NCBI GenBank assembly: GCA_026417735.1
Contig: JAOACR010000017.1
Coordinates: 123,619 to 187,618, forward strand
Direction of reading: 5' to 3'
DNA: 64,000 nucleotides
Source: Kiritimatiellia bacterium
Lineage (GTDB): Bacteria > Verrucomicrobiota > Kiritimatiellia > PWTM01
Below, piece by piece: positions 44,677-53,020 of the stretch. Numbering within the stretch: the first letter of the stretch is position 1; every line of letters begins with the position of its first letter. The notes beneath the pieces were generated by a model, which worked only from the letters and a program-made list of their open reading frames with translations, was not told where the DNA came from and ran no database searches. The position numbers and the translations under genes are program-made.

Positions 44677-45442
44677 TCGCCAGATCCCGCAGGATCACTT
44701 CGGCCACCTTGCGGCCGCTGCGCAACATCCCGCCGAAAATCGGCCCCATCCGGTGTCCACCCCCCACCTGGTTCGCCGCCATGCCGCAAACATACAGCCC
44801 CGCGCACACCCGCCCGGTATACTGCACCACCGCGGCCTCGCCCATCTCCGCCCACATCGGTCGTTCGCCCGGGACGCCCCTCGTGGGCGTGTCCAGCACC
44901 AGCCCGCCTTTCAACGCCGCCAGCCGCACGATCTCCCCCGGATGGCCGGTCGCGTCCACCACCGCCCGCGCCACCACGCAGATCGGATCCACGTGCATCT
45001 GCTGCCGCACCACCGGCGCCCAGTTGATCACCAGCCCTGCCACCCGATCCACACGTACCACTAGGTCCTCCACCGTCACCGCGTTGAAAATCAGCGCGCC
45101 CGCACGCCGCGCACCGAGGATCAGCGCCGCCGCCAGCTCCACCGAATCCGCCGTCAGCAGCCCCTCCCCCGCCGGCGCATGCCCAACGCCCAGCTCGTCC
45201 AGCAACGGCCCGAGGTCCTCTTGCAACACCACCTCGTTGAACAGCATGCCGCCCCCCCACACCCCACCTCCCGGCGCCAACCGCCGCTCAAAAATCGCAA
45301 CCGAGCGCCCGGCCGCCGCCAGATCCCGCGCCGCCATCAGCGCCGAGGGCCCGGCCCCGACCAGTGCAACGTCCAGCTCCGCCGCTCGGTCCAGTTTCGC
45401 CAAATACGAGCGAACAATCGCCCGTGTGATGGATGGCTCCAT
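44669..45442 (-). CDS. thi4: Thi4-family thiazole synthase, probably sulfide-dependent
   Basis: 257 residues. Makes ADP-thiazole from NAD, glycine and sulfur. FAD-like Rossmann start DVALVGAGPSALMAARDLAAAG in parts, APGGGVWGGGMLFNEVV, VDATGHPGEIVRLA and the C-terminal block VCGMAANQVGGGHRMGPIFGGML. In suicidal yeast Thi4 a sulfur-donating Cys lies about eight residues after T-G-H; here that stretch has no Cys, so the enzyme probably uses free sulfide, as in archaeal and many anaerobic bacterial forms. ATG 45442 has AGGAG eight bases before it. A TPP riboswitch precedes it. Confidence 0.92.
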   Translation of the reverse strand: MEPSITRAIVRSYLAKLDRAAELDVALVGAGPSALMAARDLAAAGRSVAIFERRLAPGGGVWGGGMLFNEVVLQEDLGPLLDELGVGHAPAGEGLLTADSVELAAALILGARRAGALIFNAVTVEDLVVRVDRVAGLVINWAPVVRQQMHVDPICVVARAVVDATGHPGEIVRLAALKGGLVLDTPTRGVPGERPMWAEMGEAAVVQYTGRVCAGLYVCGMAANQVGGGHRMGPIFGGMLRSGRKVAEVILRDLANA

Positions 45443-45476
45443 GTTGCTGCTCCTGCGCGGAACCGAGCGGGAGGGG

Positions 45477-45492
45477 CCCCGCACCCGCGGGG
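45477..45492 (-). promoter_or_regulatory. Hairpin in the expression platform of the TPP riboswitch
   Basis: CCCCGC-ACCC-GCGGGG, a perfect 6-bp stem between the aptamer and the Shine-Dalgarno site. No U tract follows, so a terminator role is unlikely; it probably brings the alternative pairing partners together. Confidence 0.5.
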
Positions 45493-45512
45493 CGTTCGAG
45501 GATCTCGGCTCA

Positions 45513-45593
45513 CGGTTCCCTGCGCCGGCATTATCCGGATCCGGTTCAATGGGTATGTTCTCAGCCGCCCGTTGTCGGGCAGCACCCCAACCG
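45513..45593 (-). promoter_or_regulatory. TPP riboswitch (THI box) controlling thi4-thiE
   Basis: Read on the minus strand, the aptamer holds all THI-box cores: GGGGTGC near the 5' side, CGGCTGAGAACATACCC, then TTGAACCGGATCCGGATAATG in parts and CCGGCGCAGGGA. P1 is CGGTT (45589-45593) with AACCG (45513-45517). The 3' strand GGAACCG (45513-45519) can instead pair with CGGTTCC (45459-45465), which ends five bases before the AGGAG at 45450-45454. Together with a CCCCGC/GCGGGG hairpin (45477-45492) this suggests control of translation start. Confidence 0.95.
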
Positions 45594-45639
45594 CTGGCTC
45601 TACGCTACCACCGCGAGCCCAATCTTCAAGCCGGACCTC

Positions 45640-46851
45640 TCAGGCCGCCTCACGCCGCGCCGCCCCGCACGGCGCTCTCCGATCCTTGGATTCCGCCGCC
45701 GCAGCCGCATCCAACCGTTGGACCAGCCGCCACAGCGCCACCGCTGCCGGCAGCACCGCGATCGGCAGCGCCGCCCGCAGCCCGATCCGGTCCGCCGCCA
45801 ACCCAATCAGCCACGGCGCAACAAAACACCCCGAGTTGCCCGCCGCCGAGAGCCAGCCGAACAGCGCCCCCCCGCCCGCGCGAATGCGTGCGGAAGCAGC
45901 CGCCAGGGCGGTCGGCCAAAGAATGCCACAGGGTGCGCCCACCGCGATCAGGGCCAGCACGCCGACCTCCGCCGGACCCACGAACCGTCCCGCCAGCCCC
46001 AGCGCGATCGTCGCCACCAGCCCCCACGCCAACAATCGCTCCGGCGAATGACCGTGCAGCCAGCGCGCGACAATCAGCCGAGCTCCCCCCATCCCAAGCA
46101 AAAACACCGAGAGCGCCATGCTCCCCATCGATGCCGACGCGCCCAGCTCCGCGCGCACCAGCGCCGGCAGCCATTGGCTGAGCCCCGCCATCGCCGCACC
46201 CGCACCGAAAAACACCAGCGCCCACAACCGAAACTCCGGACGCCCCAACACCTCCCGCACCGCACCCGCCCGCGTTTCGCGCTCTGCCAGCGCCGGCAGC
46301 GCCAGTCCGGCAAATCGCACCGCGATCCCCAGCGGCAGCGGAAGCAACGCCACCGGCAGCCACCGCCAGTCTAACCCCGCCCGCAGCCAGGCCGCCCCGA
46401 GCGCCGAGACTCCCACCGCTCCAATCGAATACGCCGCATGCAACCGGTTCAATGCCGCAGCCGCACGCCCCCGCGCCGTCCGCGCAACGAGCGGACTCAG
46501 GACCATGTCCAGCAGACCCGCCCCCAACCCCAAAAGTGCGCACGCGAACGCCCGCGGCCCAAACCCCCGCGCAACACCCAGCAGCACCAGCCCGGCGCCC
46601 ACCAGCAGATTCCCCCCCACCACAAACGGCCGCGGATGCGTTCGGTCCGCGATCGGCCCCGACGCCACCAGCGCCACGACAAAACTGCCGCCGAGCACCG
46701 CAAACAGCCGCCCCCGCCGCTCCCACGTCAGCCCCGCCGCAAGCGCCGGCATCAACAACGGCAGGACCACCGTCGCGGCCGCCAGCACCACCATGCCGCC
46801 GGCGCACCACCACCCCAGCCGCACATCGCCGCCGTGGTCCGACGACTTCAC
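45640..46851 (-). CDS. MFS transporter
   Basis: 403 residues and about twelve membrane helices: e.g. MVVLAAATVVLPLLMPALAAG, FVVALVASGPIADRTHPRPFV in parts (motif A-like), AYSIGAVGVSALGAAWL, MALSVFLLGMGGARLIVARW and ALFGWLSAAGNSGCFVAPWL. Resembles fucose/sugar or drug MFS carriers but no substrate signature. Start GTG 46851 overlaps the preceding stop (GTGA); ATG 46794 is the alternative. Encoded after an inositol monophosphatase, which might hint at a polyol or sugar substrate, but this is speculation. It lies just downstream in reading order of the gap that carries the thi riboswitch of the next unit. Confidence 0.83.
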   Translation of the reverse strand: MKSSDHGGDVRLGWWCAGGMVVLAAATVVLPLLMPALAAGLTWERRGRLFAVLGGSFVVALVASGPIADRTHPRPFVVGGNLLVGAGLVLLGVARGFGPRAFACALLGLGAGLLDMVLSPLVARTARGRAAAALNRLHAAYSIGAVGVSALGAAWLRAGLDWRWLPVALLPLPLGIAVRFAGLALPALAERETRAGAVREVLGRPEFRLWALVFFGAGAAMAGLSQWLPALVRAELGASASMGSMALSVFLLGMGGARLIVARWLHGHSPERLLAWGLVATIALGLAGRFVGPAEVGVLALIAVGAPCGILWPTALAAASARIRAGGGALFGWLSAAGNSGCFVAPWLIGLAADRIGLRAALPIAVLPAAVALWRLVQRLDAAAAAESKDRRAPCGAARREAA

Positions 46852-47645
46852 CGCCGCGCCGGCTCGCGCAACGCCGCGCGGATCACCCGAACCGCCGCCT
46901 CGTGAATTCCGCCATTCGTCGCCAGAAACCGCATCGTGTGTCCGCCCAGCTCCTCGAGCACCTCGCATCGCCCTCCCGCCCGCTCCACCAGCAGCGCCCC
47001 CGCCGCAACGTCCCAGACGTGGATCCGCGTCTCCACGTACCCCTCGCCGCGACCGGCCGCCACATAACACAGCTCCGCCGCCGCCGAACCCAGAACCCGC
47101 AGCTTCCGCACCGCGGAGGCCAGCCGCTCGGTCACCCGCAGCGACACTCCCTCGTCCCCCTCCTGCTCGATCATCCCCGTGTACACGATCGAACGCACCA
47201 GCTCCGTCTCCTCCGAAACGCGGATCGGCGTCTCGTTGCACCGCGCCGGTCCGCTCGCGGTGACCGTGTACAGCTCGTCCAGATCCGGCAGCCACACCGC
47301 ACCCGCCACCGTCCGGCCGCGAAACTGCACCGCCACCGACGAGGCCCAGTACGGCAGCCCATGCGAAAAATTCACGGTGCCGTCAATCGGGTCAATCACC
47401 CAGCGGTACTCGCCCGACTCGTCCAGCCCCCGCTCCTCCCCCAGCAGCGCGTGCGCGGGATACCGCCGCCGGATCACTTCCGCGGCGGCAGCCTGCGACT
47501 CCACGTCCAGCGCCAGCTTCACATCGTGCGGGGCCACCTCCACCGTCTCGCGCCGGCGGCGCCGGTTCGCGCGCGCATGCGCGCCCGCCGCGCGCACCGC
47601 TTGCACACACACCTCCAGCAGATCGTTTTCGGAAACGGGTCTCAT
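46848..47645 (-). CDS. Inositol monophosphatase family protein
   Basis: 265 residues, the normal length. Mg-dependent phosphatase with HALLGEERG (Glu ligand), WVIDPIDGTVNFSHGLP (D-P-I-D-G-T ligands), and the C-terminal HVWDVAAGALLVERAGG. SuhB-like proteins hydrolyse inositol phosphates, histidinol phosphate or 3'-phosphoadenosine phosphate; which one cannot be told. Overlaps the MFS gene by 4 bases and is divergent from thyX. Confidence 0.92.
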   Translation of the reverse strand: MRPVSENDLLEVCVQAVRAAGAHARANRRRRRETVEVAPHDVKLALDVESQAAAAEVIRRRYPAHALLGEERGLDESGEYRWVIDPIDGTVNFSHGLPYWASSVAVQFRGRTVAGAVWLPDLDELYTVTASGPARCNETPIRVSEETELVRSIVYTGMIEQEGDEGVSLRVTERLASAVRKLRVLGSAAAELCYVAAGRGEGYVETRIHVWDVAAGALLVERAGGRCEVLEELGGHTMRFLATNGGIHEAAVRVIRAALREPARR

Positions 47646-47799
47646 TCCGTGGCACCCCCGGCTCGCCCCCGGGGCTCGCGAAAGCGCTTCACTCTAGGTT
47701 CCGAACCGCGTACATTCAACCGCGACCGCCGCGCCTCCGGCGCCCCCCCACGCCCGCGGAGGCGACGGCCGGTCAGCCGTGCACGGAGGTGTCGCAACG

Positions 47800-49374
47800 A
47801 TGGGACATGTGCTGGTACCGGCCGCCGAGGCCCTGCTCGACAAGGAAATCCGCGTGCTCGACAAGGGATTCGTGCGGCTGGTCGACTACATGGGCGGCGA
47901 CGCGCGGATCGTGCAGGCGGCACGGGTCTCCTACGGCCGCGGCACAAAGTCCGTGCGCGACGACGGGGCGCTAATTGATTACCTGATGCGCCACCAGCAC
48001 ACCTCGCCGTTCGAACACGTCGTGATCGAGCTGCACTGCAAGCTGCCCATCTTCGTTGCGCGGCAGTGGATCCGCCATCGCACCGCCCGCATCAACGAGA
48101 TCTCCGGCCGCTACAGCGTGCTCGCCGACGAATTCTACCTGCCCCCCCCCTCCCAGATCCGCCGCCAGTCCCGCGACAACAAGCAGGGCCGCGACCCGGA
48201 GGAGCTACCACCCGAACTCCAGCGCGAAGTGCTCGACCTGCTGCTGCAAGAACAGCACGCCGCCTACGAAACCTATCAGCGGTTGCTCGACCGCGGCGTC
48301 GCGCGCGAACTGGCGCGCATCAACCTGCCGCTCTCCGTCTACACACAATGGTACTGGCAGATGGACCTGCACAATTTGTTTCACTTCCTCGAGCTCCGGC
48401 TCGACCCGCACGCGCAGTGGGAAATCCGCGAGTACGCCAGCGCGATCGCGCGCATCGCGCAGGCGGTCGCGCCGCTCGCCTACGCCGCCTTCGAGCGCCA
48501 CGTGCTCAACGGTCGCCGTTTCTCCGCCGACGAGGTCTCCGCCATCCGCGAAATGGTCGCCGGGCGGGAAAACCCGCTCAGCGGCGCCGCGCGCCGAGAG
48601 TTCGAAGCCAAACTCGGCCTCACCCCACCACCCGCCGAGGAGCCGCCGCCACCCACCCCCGCCCACCGCCGTGCCACGCGCACCCCCAGCGAGGACTCAT
48701 CGCCCGCACCACCCCCCTCCCCGCCAACCACCCCGCCGCCCACCACCGAGACCACCATCGCCGGCAAATGGCCCAGCCACCTCACCGACGAGCAGATCAA
48801 CGCCCTCCCGCTCAAGTGGTTTGAAGGCACCATCCGTGTGATCGAACGCGACGAAGATCTTCCCGACGCCGTCCAAATCCTCGCCGCCGCACAGGTGCTC
48901 GGGTTCGACACCGAATCCCGCCCCGCCTTCCGACCCGGCGAGTCTTACCCCATCTCGCTGATCCAACTGGCCACCGCGAACGAGGTCTTCCTCGTCCGTC
49001 CCGCCAGACTCTCGGACCTCTCACCGCTCTGGCGTCTCTTCGAGTCGGCGGAGCTGATCAAGGCCGGCGTCGCACTGCAACAGGACATGCGCAAGCTCGC
49101 CGAGCTGCACCCCCTGCAACCGGCCGGCTTTGTGGACATCGCCACGCTCGCCGCCCGGATGGGCTTCCGCAAGACCGGTACCCGCGGCCTCGCCGCCGCG
49201 GTGCTCGGATTCCGTGTCTCCAAGGGCGTGCAGCGCTCCAACTGGGGACGCACCGAGCTCACACCCGCGCAAATCCGCTACGCGGCGACGGACGCCTGGG
49301 TCGCGCGCGAGCTCTACCTGGCCCTCACCTCCGTCCCTCCGCCGGCCAGCCGTGACCACCACCCCAACAGCTAA
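47800..49374 (+). CDS. thyX: Flavin-dependent thymidylate synthase fused to a 3'-5' exonuclease domain
   Basis: 524 residues. Residues 1-275 are ThyX: HQHTSPFEH, RHRTARINEISGRY (the R-H-R-x7-S signature at 92-102) and LARINLPLSVYTQWYW with the dUMP-contacting Arg. A Pro/Thr-rich linker (about 276-318) leads to an RNase D/DEDD exonuclease domain from about 325: GFDTES (Asp, Glu at 370-372), GVALQQDMRKL and YAATDAWVARELY (last Asp and Tyr region). ThyX makes dTMP using methylene-THF and FADH2. The frame is uninterrupted and the linker has no internal start near the domain, so the fusion looks real. GGAGGT precedes ATG 47800. Confidence 0.9.
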   Translation: MGHVLVPAAEALLDKEIRVLDKGFVRLVDYMGGDARIVQAARVSYGRGTKSVRDDGALIDYLMRHQHTSPFEHVVIELHCKLPIFVARQWIRHRTARINEISGRYSVLADEFYLPPPSQIRRQSRDNKQGRDPEELPPELQREVLDLLLQEQHAAYETYQRLLDRGVARELARINLPLSVYTQWYWQMDLHNLFHFLELRLDPHAQWEIREYASAIARIAQAVAPLAYAAFERHVLNGRRFSADEVSAIREMVAGRENPLSGAARREFEAKLGLTPPPAEEPPPPTPAHRRATRTPSEDSSPAPPPSPPTTPPPTTETTIAGKWPSHLTDEQINALPLKWFEGTIRVIERDEDLPDAVQILAAAQVLGFDTESRPAFRPGESYPISLIQLATANEVFLVRPARLSDLSPLWRLFESAELIKAGVALQQDMRKLAELHPLQPAGFVDIATLAARMGFRKTGTRGLAAAVLGFRVSKGVQRSNWGRTELTPAQIRYAATDAWVARELYLALTSVPPPASRDHHPNS

Positions 49375-50785
49375 CGCCGCCCGAAACGCCGGGGTCACGC
49401 CCGCGAACACCCCCGACCGCTTACCCCGGCACGGCCGCCCCGCTGCGCTCAGCCGCCGGGCCGCGCTGCGGCGCCTGGCGCTCGGTTTCGGCCCCCTGCT
49501 GCTGCCGGCTCCCGCGCCGGGCCGCCCACCACCCTCGGAGCGCATCGGCCTGGCCTGCATCGGCGTCGGCGGCATGGGCATGCGACTGTTGCGCACCGCT
49601 CTCCAACACCCCGATGTGCAGATCGTCGCGGTCTGCGACCCCGTCCGCGCCTCGAACGAGTACAACCACTGGTACAAGGACGGTTGGCAAGGCCCCTGGT
49701 TCGGGCGCGAGCCCGCCCGCTGCGTCGTCGAAGACCACTACGCCCGCCTCGCCGGCCGGCCCGACTACCGCGGCTGCTTCGCCACCGCCGATTTTCGCGA
49801 GGTGCTCGACCGGCCCGATGTCGACGCTGTGATCATCGCAACGCCCGACCACTGGCACGCGCTGATCACCATCGCCGCCGCCCGCGCGGGCAAGGACATC
49901 TATTGCGAAAAACCCCTCTCCCTCACCATCGCCGAGGGCCGGTGGATGGTCGAGGCCGTGCGCCGCTACGGCCGCGTGCTCCAGACCGGCACCTATCGCC
50001 GCTCCTCCGCGGAGGCCCGCCGCCTCTGCGAACTGGTGCTCAATGGCCGGCTCGGACGCCTCCACCGCATCGAGGTCGAAATCGGCCCCAACCACCGCCC
50101 GAGTCCAAACCCCTGGGCGCCGCAGCCAGTGCCGGTATGGCTCGACTACGAGATGTGGCTCGGCCCCGCCCCCTGGGCCCCCTACCACAAGGACCGCTGC
50201 CTCTACTCGTTCCGCTTCATTCGCGATTACTCCGGCGGCAATGTCACCAATCTGGGCGCACACATGATCGACCTGGTCCAGTGGGCCACCGATCACGACC
50301 ACACCATGCCCGTCGAGGTGGAAGACCTCGGTGGCGTGTTCCCCACGGCCGGTCTCTTTGACGTCGCCGATCCCGCCCACTTCCGCTGCCGCTATGCCGA
50401 TGGCACCACGTTTGAGTGCCACACCGGCCGGCGGTTCGCGTGGGTCAAGTTCGAGGGCGAACGCGGCTGGCTCGCGTTGGATGAGCAGATGACCGCCTCC
50501 AGCCCCCAGCTGCTGCGAGCGCGCCTCGAACCCGGCGAGCGGCGGCTGCGCGAGTCGGACGACCACATGCGCGACTTCCTCGACTGCATCCGCAGCCGAC
50601 GCGAGCCGGCCGCCCCCGTCGAGATCGGTCACCGGTCCGCCGCGATCTGTCACCTCGGCAACATCGCCATGGAACTGCACACGCGCCTGCGCTGGGATCC
50701 CGAGCGGGAGTGCTTCGTCGGACCGGACGCCGCCGCCGCGAACGCGCGTTGCTGGCGGCCGTGGCGCCCGCCATGGACCGCCTAG
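49352..50785 (+). CDS. Tat-exported Gfo/Idh/MocA-family oxidoreductase
   Basis: About 477 residues. Twin-arginine signal: LSRRAALRRLALGFGPLLL, then NAD Rossmann fold (IGLACIGVGGMGMRLLRTAL), VAVCDP, IIATPDHWHALITIAAARAGKDIYCEKPLS in pieces (conserved E-K-P), TGTYRRSS, WLGPAPWAPYH and GGNVTNLGAHMID typical of exported PVC members of this family. Likely acts on sugars in the periplasm. GTG 49352 is the best start in frame and overlaps thyX by 23 bases; no ATG exists before the Rossmann fold. Ends 116 bases before tRNA-Met. Confidence 0.85.
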   Translation: MTTTPTANAARNAGVTPANTPDRLPRHGRPAALSRRAALRRLALGFGPLLLPAPAPGRPPPSERIGLACIGVGGMGMRLLRTALQHPDVQIVAVCDPVRASNEYNHWYKDGWQGPWFGREPARCVVEDHYARLAGRPDYRGCFATADFREVLDRPDVDAVIIATPDHWHALITIAAARAGKDIYCEKPLSLTIAEGRWMVEAVRRYGRVLQTGTYRRSSAEARRLCELVLNGRLGRLHRIEVEIGPNHRPSPNPWAPQPVPVWLDYEMWLGPAPWAPYHKDRCLYSFRFIRDYSGGNVTNLGAHMIDLVQWATDHDHTMPVEVEDLGGVFPTAGLFDVADPAHFRCRYADGTTFECHTGRRFAWVKFEGERGWLALDEQMTASSPQLLRARLEPGERRLRESDDHMRDFLDCIRSRREPAAPVEIGHRSAAICHLGNIAMELHTRLRWDPERECFVGPDAAAANARCWRPWRPPWTA

Positions 50786-50901
50786 ACGTCGCGCGCGGCG
50801 CCCCGTTCGCGAGCCGACCGCACTCTCACTCCGCGATCCCCGCCCCGCATCATCGCGGGGTTGACGCCGTTCACCGCCAGCGCCATCATGAAACGGCCGG
50901 C

Positions 50902-50977
<76 letters not shown>

Positions 50978-51025
50978 CTCGCGCGTGCGCGCCGTTCTCC
51001 GGCAGCAACCCCGCCGCGAGATTCG

Positions 51026-53020
51026 TCAGCGCCGATCAAGTCGCTCGCCCAACGCCTGTTCCAAGGTCGTCAGCTCGTAGTCGGCCCACGCTCCGTGCAC
51101 CACATCCGCGAAACTGTGTCGAGCGCCGGCTTCGATCACCTCGCGCCAGCCTGGAGGCCGATCGCGCAACACCAGCCGGCTGATCAACGCCGGTTCCACC
51201 ACCGCCGCATGCAGCGCCGGCGTCGCCGCCCAGCCCCGCGCCTCAACCCTCACCGATGCCACGCCGCAGATCTCCGCCAGCCAGCGCGCCGCCGCCAGCA
51301 GATCCTCCGCGCGTTCGCCCACCAGCGAGCTGCCCAGCACATATGCCGTGATCGCATCGGCCTCGTCGCTCCACGGGGAGCGGTAAAACTTCCGTGAACG
51401 CGCAAGCTCGCCAAATCCGCGCAGCGCGACCGCGAGCACCGTTCGGCCTTCGGCCGCCAGCGGTTCCGCCCGCTCCCGTGCCGCCGCCGCGCCGCGGTCG
51501 TCCACCAGCAGCACTGGCTCGGCCGCACCCCCGCGCCCGCTCCAGAGCCAGGCCGGCAGCCACAGCCCGTCCTCGCGCTGCAGTTGAAGCTGTTCCGGCG
51601 CGGAGGTGCCCGTCGCACCGCGTTCCGCTCGCACGGGCGGAATCGCAGCGAGCGGCCGGATCCGCGCCCGCCGCCGCACCACCTCCGCCAGCTCCGCCGC
51701 TGTCCGGTTCGGACGGCGCGCCGCCTGCGCCGCCGCTTCCTCCCGAACGATGTCGTACACCGATCGTGCGCCCGGAAGCCGCAACACCTGCCCCTCCGCG
51801 GTCACTTGCAGCTCCGCCCCCGGCGGGCCGAACTCCGTCTCGGGCGGCACCTCCAATCCCTCCGCACCCCGCAGCCAACGGTTCATCCAGCGGGTTGTCT
51901 CGCGCAAGTGCGCCTCGGACCACTCATGCTGGCCCGCATCCTCCACCAGCGCGACCCGCTCGCCCCAGCCGAGCCGCTCCAGCACCGCCCGCGCGCGCGC
52001 CAGCGCCCGATGCGTTCCATCAATCGGGAAAAAATCCTGCGTTTTTGCGCACACCAGCACCGGCACCGGCGCCCGCACATACAGGAACTCGGGATGATCC
52101 AGCCCGAACGCCATCTGCGCGAAAATGTTCTGCTCCGCGTCCTGCGGGCCGATCGCCTCATACACCCGCGGAAGCGTCGAGATGTAACAGCTGGGCGCCG
52201 CCGCCCGGATTCGCGAATCGTACGCAAGCAGCAGCGAGCTCAGCGTCCCGCCACCGCTCTGCCCCATGCAGCCCAACCGCTGCGCGTCCACGTCCGGCCG
52301 CTCGCTGAGCAAGTCCAGCGCCCGAACGCCGTCCCATACCCGGAACGTCGCGGTGTTCCAGCCCAGCAAGATCGCCAGCGGCCCGAGCCGGTTGTGCCCT
52401 GCAACGCCGTATTCAGCCTTCTCCCCCTCCACGAGCCGCTGCAGTCGCTCCCCCTGGTCAATCGGGTCATAGATCAGCGCCGCGATGCCGTTCCATGCGG
52501 CCATCACGCATGCGCGCACGTAGTTGGACTGGACGGTGCGCGGATGGTTCGCGTGCCCGCAGGGCACGATCACCGCCGGGTACGGTGGGCGGTGCCGGTC
52601 CGGCGAGGGCAGCACCAGCGATGCGGTCACGTAATGCCGCGGCCGGCTCTCGAACAGCAGGTTTTCCACGCGGTAGTTCGGCCGCTCGATCACCCGCGTC
52701 ACCTTCACATTGAGCGGCGTGCGCTCCGGCATCGGCCCCAGCGCCTCCGCGTACCGCCGCTGCAGCTCCTGCTGCCACGCCTCGAGCGCCTCGCGGTTCG
52801 TGATCGCGGCCGCCCGCGCTTCAATCGCCGCCTCCGCCGCCCGCATCCGGCCATTCCAATACGCGGAAAGCACCGCCTCCCGATCGCCGGCGGTCGCCGC
52901 GGCGGCCGGCGACGGAGCGGAGGTCTGCGCGGTTGCGCAGCGCGCCACCGCGAGCGCCCCCAGCATCGCGCTCACCGCCCGAACACCGCACCGCACCTCA
53001 CGATCCCGTCGCCGCTGCAT
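51026..53020 (-). CDS. Exported acetyl-xylan-esterase-like protein with two alpha/beta-hydrolase domains
   Basis: 664 residues. Signal peptide (AMLGALAVARCATAQT), helical cap, then a first hydrolase domain (about 100-410): VIVPCGHANHPRTV, RLGCMGQSGGGTLSSLL with nucleophile Ser, VCAKTQDFFPID and DAGQHEWSE (acid and His). A second, degenerate hydrolase-like domain (about 470-660) has strand EPVLLVDDRGA and VRVEARGWAATPAL where a G-x-S-x-G is expected, so it is probably non-catalytic. Similar proteins in PVC/Bacteroidetes act on polysaccharide esters. Its 5' end overlaps the DAHP synthase gene by 23 bases. Confidence 0.82.
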   Translation of the reverse strand: MQRRRDREVRCGVRAVSAMLGALAVARCATAQTSAPSPAAAATAGDREAVLSAYWNGRMRAAEAAIEARAAAITNREALEAWQQELQRRYAEALGPMPERTPLNVKVTRVIERPNYRVENLLFESRPRHYVTASLVLPSPDRHRPPYPAVIVPCGHANHPRTVQSNYVRACVMAAWNGIAALIYDPIDQGERLQRLVEGEKAEYGVAGHNRLGPLAILLGWNTATFRVWDGVRALDLLSERPDVDAQRLGCMGQSGGGTLSSLLLAYDSRIRAAAPSCYISTLPRVYEAIGPQDAEQNIFAQMAFGLDHPEFLYVRAPVPVLVCAKTQDFFPIDGTHRALARARAVLERLGWGERVALVEDAGQHEWSEAHLRETTRWMNRWLRGAEGLEVPPETEFGPPGAELQVTAEGQVLRLPGARSVYDIVREEAAAQAARRPNRTAAELAEVVRRRARIRPLAAIPPVRAERGATGTSAPEQLQLQREDGLWLPAWLWSGRGGAAEPVLLVDDRGAAAARERAEPLAAEGRTVLAVALRGFGELARSRKFYRSPWSDEADAITAYVLGSSLVGERAEDLLAAARWLAEICGVASVRVEARGWAATPALHAAVVEPALISRLVLRDRPPGWREVIEAGARHSFADVVHGAWADYELTTLEQALGERLDRR

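Noticed and set aside
45477..45492. Rho-independent terminator in the TPP leader
   Set aside because: The hairpin has no following U tract on the minus strand, so transcription attenuation is not supported.
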